A DNA stretch of 9,289 nucleotides, taken from assembly GCA_012511135.1 (NCBI GenBank), contig JAAZGQ010000151.1:1-9289 (forward strand), given 5' to 3'. Below, piece after piece: positions 1-6,900 of this stretch. The position numbers were made by a program, and so were the translations under genes. This DNA comes from Bacteroidales bacterium (GTDB lineage Bacteria; Bacteroidota; Bacteroidia; Bacteroidales; UBA1402). Numbering within the stretch: position 1 is the stretch's first letter; each line of letters starts with the position of its first letter. The notes under the pieces were generated by a model. The model had not been told where the DNA came from and did not search any database. It saw only the letters and a program-made list of their open reading frames with translations.

Positions 1-406
1 ACAAGTATCTTTTAGTGTCAATAATCTGGTAAAAAACCATTTCCCGCAGTGATTCTACACTAAACTCTGAATAACTGTTTTTGGAGGAATCTGCGTAATA
101 GGCACGCATGGCTTCGTTGGTGGGAATAAAACAGGTAAATGTGCCGTAAGTGGCCAACAAGGCATCCAAGCCGGTATATTTAAGTACCTCCCCAAATTCT
201 GAAAATTGTTCCGGATTGTTTTCCAGGTAGGAAACCACTGTCTCGCCCTTGAAGGTGTAGTAGGCTTCGTCCTGGATTTCTTTACAAGACTGAAAAACAA
301 AAACAGAGATAGTTGCAACTATCAGAAATAAAAACAGCTTTGCCACATTTGACATAACTAAATCGTTGTAGGATTTATGTTTAAAAAAAAGGATAAAACG
401 CTTCAT
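1..406 (-). CDS. FAS1/fasciclin-domain lipoprotein, N-terminal part (cut by window edge)
   Basis: The reading frame is open from the left edge to a stop just upstream of position 418, with in-frame ATGs at 418, 406 and 355; I annotate 406 (it reads MKRFILFF...), but the choice is uncertain. From the ATG at 355 the protein starts with a textbook lipoprotein signal peptide: Lys6, a hydrophobic run at residues 7-21, then FQSC with the lipidated cysteine at residue 24. From about residue 39 the sequence resembles a FAS1 domain: VVSYLENNPEQFSEF, a helix ending in GLDALLATYG, the hallmark TFTCFIPTNEAM, then the VFYQII stretch that corresponds to the conserved YH region of the family. FAS1 proteins are usually extracytoplasmic adhesion or carbohydrate-associated modules; in Bacteroidota such lipoproteins often sit near SusC/SusD-type loci, which cannot be tested here. 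About 118-135 residues are visible; the C-terminal part lies outside the window. It follows the beta-helix gene on the same strand but is separated from it by a probable terminator. Confidence 0.8.
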   Translation of the reverse strand, partial: MKRFILFFKHKSYNDLVMSNVAKLFLFLIVATISVFVFQSCKEIQDEAYYTFKGETVVSYLENNPEQFSEFGEVLKYTGLDALLATYGTFTCFIPTNEAMRAYYADSSKNSYSEFSVESLREMVFYQIIDTKRYL

Positions 407-524
407 AGCGATGGTCATTTAAGGTTATCTGCCTTAGCCATTAAAAATTGATGCAATTTTAGTGCTTTTTGCTGAAACTTCGATTATAATTGACCCGAAA
501 AAAAGATTATTTAGCATAATATAA

Positions 525-549
525 GAAAAAAACTAAATCGCTTTAGCCT
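525..549 (-). terminator. Probable rho-independent terminator after the beta-helix gene
   Basis: Read on the minus strand, CTAAA-GCGA-TTTAG (546 down to 533) forms a five-pair stem with a GNRA-type tetraloop, extendable by G-U pairs, and is followed directly by seven T residues (532-526). It starts about 16 bases after the stop codon of the beta-helix lipoprotein gene. The stem is short and AT-rich, so termination may be partial. Confidence 0.5.
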
Positions 550-561
550 ATTAAAGACGAT

Positions 562-1989
562 TTACTCAGCAGATGACCACTCGTACGCTCCAAGATCGGG
601 CGCTGTGTCGGCAACTCTGCTATTGCCGTCAAGGTCAAAAGGCAAATCCAGAGCAAAACTCTCAAGCCCCATATTTATACCGGCCGACAAGGAGTCGATT
701 CTGAAATTATACAAATAATCTTTACCGGTACTAAAAAACGCCGGATCTTCGTTGTATATACATGCCTGGGCAAATTCCTGAGCAAGCTCTACGCTGTTTC
801 TTATCAGGCAATTCCGGAAAAAGAAAGCATGAGCGCTTTCTTCTGCTATCCCCAGACCCAACTCATCCAATTGTGAACCATAAATTATGCTGTTGATAAA
901 ATCGGCTTTTTGCAAGGGATAGTAGACCGGAGTTTTGCCCTCTTCTCCTAAAAAATTGGCCAGTGCCAAGGCCGGACCGTCCCGATTGACCAGACGTTGA
1001 TAATTAGCAATTGTGCAATGTACAAATTCAGCATCACCACCCAGTACAAGTAAAGTATAGGAGCCGCTGTTGGCCAGCAGGCTGTTGTTTACTCTTATAT
1101 TTGAATGAATGCTGTACAGATTGGAATAAACCATATTAAAAAGCTGAGAATTGCTTATCTCCAGCTTGCGTTGCTCCAAAGAAGAAGAGTCGGCAATGAT
1201 GCCGTAATAGGCGCCACGAATTTCCACCCGGTCAAATTCGTTGCCGTAACTCTCCTTGTCCAGATAGATGCCGTACCACTGCCCGGGATAATACTCGTAG
1301 GGAAAATCCACAAAGAGTTTATCCAGGCGATCTCCTCTGAAAATGACAGGATTATCTATATCACCTTTGGCTTTGATGCATCCGTAAACCACAACAGCAG
1401 CCTGGTCGTGAAAATGCAGCCGGACACCCGGATCTATGCTCAGCGTGACGCCCGGATCTATCACCAGGCTGTCGTAAATGAGGTAAGGCAATTCGTCTTT
1501 TAGCAAGGTATCCTGTTCAATACGCTTGCCTCTCCAAATAAGGGCATCCTGGGCATAAGCCTGCAGAATTATTTCCTGATGATGCCCGTTCGTAATAAAA
1601 TATACTGCATCCTCGATCAACACCGGGCTGGAAACACCCTGATAGCTGGCCGTGATTTCCACAAACAAGTACAGGCTGTCGCGTGGCAGGAGTTCCACAT
1701 CCGAAAATGTCATAGACGGAATGCCATCGACACTCAGACGGAAACCGCTGTTGCCCTGCGTTTTGAGGCCAATATCAGAAATCAGCAATTTTTGTTGGTG
1801 GGGATTGTATATTTTAATTCGGGCTGTGGTTGAACCTATGTTCGAAAAAAGAGTGTCAAAACTAAGTGTGTCAAGCGGCAAACGCAACATACCCTGATGC
1901 TCAAAGCCATGCTCCCCTGTACAGGAAGCAGAGGCAAGCAACAGGCTCAACAAGCCGGGCATTAACAGGCGTGACACAAATTTCATCAT
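562..1989 (-). CDS. Right-handed parallel beta-helix lipoprotein
   Basis: The protein has 475 residues. I start at the ATG at 1989, which overlaps the pepD stop codon (TAATG); an ATG three bases further in is equally possible. The frame stays open upstream to 2139, but those 50 extra residues lie inside pepD and would precede a clear signal peptide. Residues 3-22 are a basic then hydrophobic signal sequence ending in SASC, with probable lipidated Cys23. Residues about 34-145 look like a beta-sandwich of the kind placed ahead of such domains in Bacteroidota surface proteins (LSFDTLFSNIGSTTARIKIYN, then RDSLYLFVEIT). Residues about 175-400 have short repeated strands rich in V, I, N and G (VTLSIDPGVRLHFHDQAAVV, NNSLLANSGSYTLLVLGG), as in right-handed beta-helices. 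The end, DLDGNSR...TAPDLGAYEW, is a common C-terminal motif of these proteins. I see no catalytic residues that define an enzyme; a surface or periplasmic binding or carbohydrate-related role is inference. It is probably cotranscribed with pepD. Confidence 0.85.
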   Translation of the reverse strand: MMKFVSRLLMPGLLSLLLASASCTGEHGFEHQGMLRLPLDTLSFDTLFSNIGSTTARIKIYNPHQQKLLISDIGLKTQGNSGFRLSVDGIPSMTFSDVELLPRDSLYLFVEITASYQGVSSPVLIEDAVYFITNGHHQEIILQAYAQDALIWRGKRIEQDTLLKDELPYLIYDSLVIDPGVTLSIDPGVRLHFHDQAAVVVYGCIKAKGDIDNPVIFRGDRLDKLFVDFPYEYYPGQWYGIYLDKESYGNEFDRVEIRGAYYGIIADSSSLEQRKLEISNSQLFNMVYSNLYSIHSNIRVNNSLLANSGSYTLLVLGGDAEFVHCTIANYQRLVNRDGPALALANFLGEEGKTPVYYPLQKADFINSIIYGSQLDELGLGIAEESAHAFFFRNCLIRNSVELAQEFAQACIYNEDPAFFSTGKDYLYNFRIDSLSAGINMGLESFALDLPFDLDGNSRVADTAPDLGAYEWSSAE

Positions 1990-3440
1990 TACATTTGTTT
2001 TAAGCTCCTTACCAACCAATTCCAGAAGTTTTCTACCGTAGGAATATGCAATTTTTCGTCCGGAGAATGAACACCTGTCATAGTCGGTCCAAAGGAAACC
2101 ATGTCCAAATCGGGATATTTCTGGAGGAAAAGACCGCATTCCAGGCCTGCATGTATAGCTGTGAGAACTGGCTCATAACCCAACACTTCCTTGTGAGTTT
2201 TAAGCATAATCTTTACCAGCTCCGAATCAGGATTGGGTTTCCAACCCGGGTAACCTTCGTTGTGTTCCACTTTCATGCCTGCCAGTCGGAAGATGGCTTC
2301 CACCCTGTGTGAAATATCTTTGTTGGACGATTCAATGGAACTGCGTTGTGAAGTGGTAATCAACCAGCTGTTATCGCTAAGCGGTTTAACGGAAGCCAGA
2401 TTGGTCGAAGTTTCCACCAAACCTTCAATTTCTTTACTCATGGCAATGACGCCGTTAGGACAGGCATACATGGCCTGAATAAAACGCTCGCTGTGGGCTT
2501 TTTTTAAAACATCCCCCACTGCTTCATGCGATTCAATGGTGAATTTAAGCCCGGGCTCCATTGTGGAAAATTCATTTTGAAGCTCGGCTTCGTAAATATT
2601 GACCCTGGCACTGATCTGTTCCTTTTGAGCCACCGGCACAGCAGCAATACAAGAGGCTTCGCGTGGAATGGCATTACTAAGGTTTCCCCCCTTGAAATCA
2701 ACAAGATAAAGCTCGTTCAACTGAGATTCCTGCCATAGGAAACGGGCCAGCAACTGATTGGCATTTCCCCGGCCTTCGTGAATGTCACAACCGGAATGTC
2801 CTCCTTTGAGGCCGGAAACACTTAATTGAAAAAAGAACAGTTTATTTTTGGCTGCTTCTTTTTCAAAATCAAAATAAGCCTTGGTATTGATGCCTCCGGC
2901 ACATCCTATAAACAACATACCCTCGTCTTCGGAATCCAGGTTGAGCAAACGTTTGGAACGCATAAAACCGGCTTCAATATTGAAAGCACCTACCAGACCG
3001 ACTTCTTCGTCTACTGTAAACAGACATTCCAGGGGACCGTGCTCAAGATCTTCCGAGGCCAGCACCGCCAGCTGGGCAGCCATGCCAATTCCGTTGTCAG
3101 CTCCAAGTGTAGTACCCCTGGCTTTGAGCCATTCCCCGTCGATATAAACATTGATAGGATCTTTCTCAAAATCGTGCTTTACGCCACTGTTTTTTTCACA
3201 TACCATATCCATATGCGATTGTAAAACAACGGAATCCAGATGCTCCATACCTTTGGTAGCCTTTTTCCGGATAATAATATTCCCTACTGCGTCTTTGCTG
3301 AATTCCAGCTGATGTTTTTTTGCAAAATTCAACAGCCAGTCCTGTATTGCCTGAGTTTTTCCCGAAGGCCTGGGTATTTTTGTTATTTCCAGGAAACAGG
3401 ACCAGATCAAAGCCGGTTTTAAATTGTCCAATGTTTTCAT
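1989..3440 (-). CDS. pepD: Aminoacyl-histidine dipeptidase (M20 family, PepD)
   Basis: This 483-residue protein matches the usual length of bacterial PepD/Xaa-His dipeptidases (peptidase family M20, PepD branch). These cytoplasmic di-zinc enzymes hydrolyse dipeptides such as carnosine-type Xaa-His and recycle small peptides. The metal and catalytic residues are all visible: LQSHMDMV (His76, Asp78), LGADNGIG (Asp115 bridging the metals), VDEEVGLVGA (Glu145 general base, Glu146 ligand), LNLDSEDEG (Asp169) and, near the C-terminus, GVHSPDEKL (His458). The lid or dimerisation region lies between roughly residues 190 and 400 and begins with GLKGGHSGCDIHEGRGNANQ, typical of the family. The start at 3440 gives the normal N-terminus, without a signal peptide. 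A strong Bacteroidota-type promoter lies about 75 bases upstream. The stop overlaps the start of the downstream beta-helix lipoprotein by one base, suggesting translational coupling. I see no missing key residue. Confidence 0.95.
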   Translation of the reverse strand: MKTLDNLKPALIWSCFLEITKIPRPSGKTQAIQDWLLNFAKKHQLEFSKDAVGNIIIRKKATKGMEHLDSVVLQSHMDMVCEKNSGVKHDFEKDPINVYIDGEWLKARGTTLGADNGIGMAAQLAVLASEDLEHGPLECLFTVDEEVGLVGAFNIEAGFMRSKRLLNLDSEDEGMLFIGCAGGINTKAYFDFEKEAAKNKLFFFQLSVSGLKGGHSGCDIHEGRGNANQLLARFLWQESQLNELYLVDFKGGNLSNAIPREASCIAAVPVAQKEQISARVNIYEAELQNEFSTMEPGLKFTIESHEAVGDVLKKAHSERFIQAMYACPNGVIAMSKEIEGLVETSTNLASVKPLSDNSWLITTSQRSSIESSNKDISHRVEAIFRLAGMKVEHNEGYPGWKPNPDSELVKIMLKTHKEVLGYEPVLTAIHAGLECGLFLQKYPDLDMVSFGPTMTGVHSPDEKLHIPTVENFWNWLVRSLKQM

Positions 3441-3516
3441 TTTATCTCTGTTAAAGTGTTATGTGATTTTTCCAATAAAAATAGTTAATTTCAGATTTCT
3501 TCTTCCGAAATTGCTA

Positions 3517-3547
3517 CAAAAATAATAAAACTTGAGGGTTTGAACAA
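3517..3547 (-). promoter_or_regulatory. Bacteroidota-type promoter for pepD
   Basis: On the minus strand, TTG (3547-3545), a 20-base spacer and TATTTTTG (3524-3517) match the Bacteroidota -33/-7 pattern TTG-N(about 17-23)-TAnnTTTG. Transcription would start near 3510 and leave a leader of about 70 bases before the pepD ATG. The element interlocks with the opposite promoter at 3532-3565. Confidence 0.65.
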
Positions 3548-3565
3548 TAGAATGTCCTATCTTTG
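3532..3565 (+). promoter_or_regulatory. Bacteroidota-type promoter for the small membrane protein-ompH-lon cluster
   Basis: TATCTTTG at 3558-3565 is a perfect -7 element (TAnnTTTG). Upstream, TTG at 3532-3534 gives a 23-base spacer, at the long end of the accepted range, while TTTG at 3539-3542 gives only 15. The -7 element is therefore convincing and the -33 element less certain. A start near 3572 leaves a leader of only about 15 bases before the ATG at 3586, and no further -7 match is evident before ompH or lon. Confidence 0.6.
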
Positions 3566-3585
3566 CATGCTCAATTGTTATTATC

Positions 3586-3780
3586 ATGTGGCAAATTATT
3601 TTTTATACTGTCCTGTTAGTTGGAATTGCCATTCTCTTGCTGGGGATCAGGGTCTTTTTTGTCAAAGGCGGCAAATTTCCCAACAGCCACGTCGAAGGCA
3701 ATAAAGCCCTCAAAGATAAAGGCATTTGTTGTGCAGCACGTCAGGACAACCTGGCCAGAAACAAGCAATTTAAATTTTAA
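3586..3780 (+). CDS. Small single-span membrane protein with a Cys pair
   Basis: The 64-residue product has one hydrophobic helix at residues 4-25 (IIFYTVLLVGIAILLLGIRV), then a short basic tail with FVKGGKFPNSHVEGNKALKDKGICCAARQD. I recognise the pattern of GI-R-V-F-F-x-K-x-G-x-FPN-x-H followed by a GI-x-C motif from short Bacteroidota proteins usually annotated only as hypothetical or 'membrane or secreted protein'; their function is not known to me. Cys48 and Cys49 are the only cysteines and could be modified or bind metal, but this is speculation. The tail has more positive charge after the helix than before it, which favours a cytoplasmic C-terminus. It is the first gene after the plus-strand promoter and ends seven bases before the ompH-like gene, so it is very probably cotranscribed with ompH and lon. 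The reality of the gene is supported by its position and by the conserved motif rather than by length. Confidence 0.8.
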   Translation: MWQIIFYTVLLVGIAILLLGIRVFFVKGGKFPNSHVEGNKALKDKGICCAARQDNLARNKQFKF

Positions 3781-3787
3781 TTCTGAT

Positions 3788-4402
3788 ATGAAGCAAATCA
3801 ACCTGATCAGCAACCTTATTTTGGCTATTGCCTTAATAGTGCTTTATGTATTGTTTTTCAACAAAGACACTAAGACATCGGGCAGTGCCGTTCTTCCTCA
3901 AAGTGATTCAGGCAAGGTAGAAGTTAAATTACCCATCGCCTACATCAATCTCGATTCTCTGCTTCTGGATTACGACTATTCCAAAGATCTGAACGAACAA
4001 CTGCTGCGAAAAAGAGAAAATTCCCAGGCCAGCTACAATCAAAAGGCCCGCCAGTTTGAACAAGAGGCAGCTGAATTCCAGCGCAAATACGAAAACAACG
4101 CCTTTTTAACCCAGCAAAGGCTGCAAAGCGAACAACAACGCCTGGTCCAAAAACAGCAGGAGCTGCAAGACTTGGACGAACGCCTCTCGCAGGAGCTGTC
4201 TGTCGAAATGCAAAAAATGAACGAGCAGTTGAGGGATACAATTTATTCCTATTTAAAGGTCTACAACAAAGACCAAAAATATCACTTGATTTTTAGCAAC
4301 ACAATGAGCGACAATATAATGATCTCCAGCGATATGTATAATATTACCAGAGAAATTGTTGAAGCACTTAATGCTCGCTATGCTGCTCGCGGATCAAAGT
4401 AA
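3788..4402 (+). CDS. OmpH/Skp-family protein with N-terminal membrane anchor
   Basis: The 204-residue protein begins with a hydrophobic helix at residues 6-24 (LISNLILAIALIVLYVLFF) that lacks a signal-peptidase site, so it is probably an uncleaved anchor with the remainder in the periplasm. After a linker, residues 49-70 (PIAYINLDSLLLDYDYSKDLNE) match the start of OmpH/Skp-like chaperones. Residues about 70-155 are a long Gln/Glu/Arg-rich helical stretch predicted to form the coiled-coil tentacle, and residues 156-200 close the fold (YHLIFSNTMSDNIMISSDMYNIT). Soluble Skp binds unfolded outer-membrane proteins; a tethered form may hold clients near the inner membrane, but that is inference. 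The frame is open upstream to 3620, but those 56 residues only overlap the preceding small gene out of frame; the ATG at 3788 gives the sensible N-terminus. lon begins 24 bases downstream. Confidence 0.88.
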   Translation: MKQINLISNLILAIALIVLYVLFFNKDTKTSGSAVLPQSDSGKVEVKLPIAYINLDSLLLDYDYSKDLNEQLLRKRENSQASYNQKARQFEQEAAEFQRKYENNAFLTQQRLQSEQQRLVQKQQELQDLDERLSQELSVEMQKMNEQLRDTIYSYLKVYNKDQKYHLIFSNTMSDNIMISSDMYNITREIVEALNARYAARGSK

Positions 4403-4426
4403 ATCCAGTTTCGTGGAATTTTTGTC

Positions 4427-6883
4427 ATGATAACTCTTTTTTCAAAACAACTGTTTTCTTCTGATGAGGAAGAAGGGGATTTTATTCCCATGATTTCCGA
4501 AGACGAATCAGAACAGGCTCTTAACCAGACGGATTTACCGGACACTTTACCCATACTGCCCCTGCGTAATATGGTGTTGTTTCCGGGAGTAGCCATGCCT
4601 GTCAGTATAGGTCGCAATAAATCATTACGCCTGGTCAGGGAGGCCTATCAAAAAAACACCATTATTGCCGTCTTTACGCAAAAGGACGCCAAGACCGAAG
4701 AACCGGGTCAGGAACATCTGGTGCCCGTAGGCATTGTTTGCCGCATCATCAGGGTGCTGGAAATGCCCGACAATTCAACCACCATCATTCTGCAAGCCAT
4801 CAAACGCTGCGTATTGGATGAACTCACCCTGACAGAACCCTACTTGAAAGGCCGCATTCAGATACGCGAAGACATTCTGCCCGAAACTGAAGATCAACAG
4901 TATGAGGCATTGATTCAGGCCATTAAAGATTTGTCGGTCAAAATAATTAAGAATTCTTCGGGCAACATTCCTCAGGAAGCTATTTTTGCTATTCGAAATA
5001 TTGAAAAACCCTTTGCCCTGGTAAATTTTATCTGTGCCAACTTTGCTTTTAAGATTCAGGACAAGCTCGGGCTGCTGCAAACCGATAATTTCAAAGATCG
5101 TTGCTACAAGCTGCTGGACATCATGAACAAAGAATCTCAGCTACTGGAGCTCAAAGTCTCCATACAATCCAAAGCCAGGGAAGACATGAATCAACAGCAA
5201 AGGGAATACTTTTTGCAGCAACAGATCAAGACAATACAGGACGAGTTGGGTGGAAGCGCTCAGGAACAGGACATTAAAGAATTAAAAAACAAAGCCAGAA
5301 ACAAAAAATGGTCTGTTGACACCCTGAAGGTCTTTAAAAAAGAAATTCAGAAGATGGAACGTATGAGTCCGCATTCTCCCGACTATTCCACGCAAATGAA
5401 TTACCTCCAGACCTTGCTCGATCTGCCCTGGAATGAATTTTCCAAAGACAATTTCAATCTTAAACGGGCCAAAAGGACTCTGAACAAAGATCATTTTGGC
5501 CTGGACAAGGTAAAAGAACGCATTTTGGAACATCTGGCAGTCCTTAAGCTCAAGGGAGACATGAAATCTCCCATCATTTGCCTGTACGGCCCTCCCGGCG
5601 TGGGTAAAACTTCGCTGGGCAAATCGGTGGCCGAATCACTTGGACGCAAATACCTGCGTATTTCTTTGGGCGGTCTGCACGACGAAGCCGAAATCCGTGG
5701 ACACAGACGCACTTACATAGGAGCCATGCCCGGACGTATCGTAAAAAGCCTGATAAAAGCCGGCACCTCCAATCCTGTTTTTATCCTGGACGAAATAGAC
5801 AAACTCAGCCGCGACGCTCAGGGAGATCCCTCTTCGGCTTTGCTGGAAGTACTCGACCCGGAACAGAATTCTACTTTTCACGACAATTTCATCGACATCG
5901 ATTACGACTTGTCCAAAGTCTTGTTCATTGCTACCGCCAACAGCCTGAACACCATACCCAGGCCCTTGCTGGATCGCATGGAACTGATAGAAGTATCGGG
6001 CTATCTGACCGAGGAAAAAGCCGAAATTGCCCACAGGCACCTCCTGCCCAAGGAGCTCGAAAACCACGGCTTAAAAGCCGATCAGATAGTCCTGAACAAA
6101 ACCACCCTCAGGCAGATCATTGAAAAATACACCCGGGAATCGGGAGTAAGAGAGCTGGATAAAAAAATTGCTGCCATCTTTCGAAAAGCAGCCCGTAAGC
6201 TTGCTTCCGAGGAGTCCTGTACACAGCTCGAAATCAAGCCCGAAAACCTGAAAGAATACCTGGGCAGCCCACGCTTCATCAAAGACAAATACGAAGGCAA
6301 CGATTATGCCGGTGTGGTCACCGGCCTTGCCTGGACCTCGGTGGGCGGCGAAGTGCTCTATGTGGAATCCAGCCTGAGCAAAAGCAAAAGCGGAGGTAAA
6401 CTCAGCCTGACCGGCAACCTGGGCGAGGTGATGAAAGAGTCTGCTATCCTGGCTTTGGAATACATCAAAGCCCATGCCGACGATTTGGATATTTCTCCTG
6501 AGCTGTTTGAAAATTACAACATTCACATCCACGTTCCCGAAGGCGCCATTCCCAAAGACGGCCCCTCGGCCGGTGTAACTATGGTTTGTTCTTTGGCATC
6601 GTCCTATACCCAACGAAAATTACGCAAGCAACTGGCCATGACCGGAGAGATCACCCTGCGAGGAAAAGTGTTGGCAGTGGGCGGAATCAAAGAAAAAATA
6701 CTGGCAGCCAAGCGCTTCGGTATCAAAGAAATCATTTTACCCGAAGAAAATCACAAGGACATCGACGATATTCAGCCGGTCTACATCAAAGGTTTGAGTT
6801 TTCACTATGTAAGTGATATCCGCGAAGTTCTGCAAGTGGCTCTGCTCAAAGAAAAAGTGAAAAAGCCTCAACAATTTCAATAA
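4427..6883 (+). CDS. lon: ATP-dependent protease Lon (LonA type)
   Basis: At 818 residues this is a full-length LonA, the cytoplasmic ATP-driven serine protease that degrades misfolded and short-lived regulatory proteins as a hexamer. An acidic leader of about 40 residues (FSSDEEEGDF) precedes the N-terminal substrate-binding domain, which starts at LPILPLRNMVLFPG (residues 41-54). A helical, Gln-rich linker (QQQREYFLQQQIKTIQDELG) leads to the AAA+ module with Walker A GPPGVGKT at 388-395 and Walker B FILDEID (Asp455, Glu456). The sensor region reads FIATANSLNTIPRPLLDRME. The protease domain has the PKDGPSAG motif with nucleophile Ser714, and Lys757 in GGIKEK completes the Ser-Lys dyad at the same spacing as in E. 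coli Lon (Ser679, Lys722). No key residue is missing. It is the last gene of a three-gene plus-strand cluster and converges on lptG. I see no heat-shock-type operator in front of it. Confidence 0.97.
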   Translation: MITLFSKQLFSSDEEEGDFIPMISEDESEQALNQTDLPDTLPILPLRNMVLFPGVAMPVSIGRNKSLRLVREAYQKNTIIAVFTQKDAKTEEPGQEHLVPVGIVCRIIRVLEMPDNSTTIILQAIKRCVLDELTLTEPYLKGRIQIREDILPETEDQQYEALIQAIKDLSVKIIKNSSGNIPQEAIFAIRNIEKPFALVNFICANFAFKIQDKLGLLQTDNFKDRCYKLLDIMNKESQLLELKVSIQSKAREDMNQQQREYFLQQQIKTIQDELGGSAQEQDIKELKNKARNKKWSVDTLKVFKKEIQKMERMSPHSPDYSTQMNYLQTLLDLPWNEFSKDNFNLKRAKRTLNKDHFGLDKVKERILEHLAVLKLKGDMKSPIICLYGPPGVGKTSLGKSVAESLGRKYLRISLGGLHDEAEIRGHRRTYIGAMPGRIVKSLIKAGTSNPVFILDEIDKLSRDAQGDPSSALLEVLDPEQNSTFHDNFIDIDYDLSKVLFIATANSLNTIPRPLLDRMELIEVSGYLTEEKAEIAHRHLLPKELENHGLKADQIVLNKTTLRQIIEKYTRESGVRELDKKIAAIFRKAARKLASEESCTQLEIKPENLKEYLGSPRFIKDKYEGNDYAGVVTGLAWTSVGGEVLYVESSLSKSKSGGKLSLTGNLGEVMKESAILALEYIKAHADDLDISPELFENYNIHIHVPEGAIPKDGPSAGVTMVCSLASSYTQRKLRKQLAMTGEITLRGKVLAVGGIKEKILAAKRFGIKEIILPEENHKDIDDIQPVYIKGLSFHYVSDIREVLQVALLKEKVKKPQQFQ

Positions 6884-6900
6884 TCAGTTGTTGACTTTTA
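6861..6900. terminator. Possible bidirectional terminator between convergent lon and lptG
   Basis: TCAACAA (6868-6874) and TTGTTGA (6888-6894) form a seven-pair stem around a 13-base loop. On the plus strand it is followed by CTTTTATTT; on the minus strand by GGCTTTTTCACTTTTT. The hairpin includes the last codons of lon, and the lptG stop lies immediately beside it. The stem is AT-rich and the loop fairly long, so strength is uncertain. Confidence 0.45.

Noticed and set aside
55..318. 87-codon minus-strand open frame at the left end
   Set aside because: It is out of frame with the FAS1 lipoprotein that covers the same bases and shows lipobox and FAS1 motifs; the 87-residue product has many Pro, Trp and Arg residues typical of a shadow frame.
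428..480. Possible -7 element TAAAATTG ahead of the FAS1 gene
   Set aside because: It deviates from TAnnTTTG and has no TTG at a suitable distance upstream, so I cannot support it as a promoter.
356..540. Ten-base direct repeat AACTAAATCG at 356-365 and 531-540
   Set aside because: It is only ten AT-rich bases; one copy belongs to the terminator stem and the other to the probable coding start of the FAS1 gene, so chance is sufficient.
1990..2139. Upstream extension of the beta-helix lipoprotein by 50 residues into pepD
   Set aside because: The extension lies wholly within pepD coding sequence and would bury the lipoprotein signal peptide; the TAATG overlap start at 1989 explains the gene better.
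3620..3787. Upstream extension of the ompH-like gene by 56 residues
   Set aside because: It overlaps the small membrane-protein gene in another frame, has no family resemblance, and would place the hydrophobic N-terminal anchor internally.
6071..6613. 180-codon minus-strand open frame opposite lon
   Set aside because: It is antisense to the conserved lid and protease domains of lon, has no recognisable motif, and its composition (Phe, Gly, Gln rich) is that of an antisense shadow.
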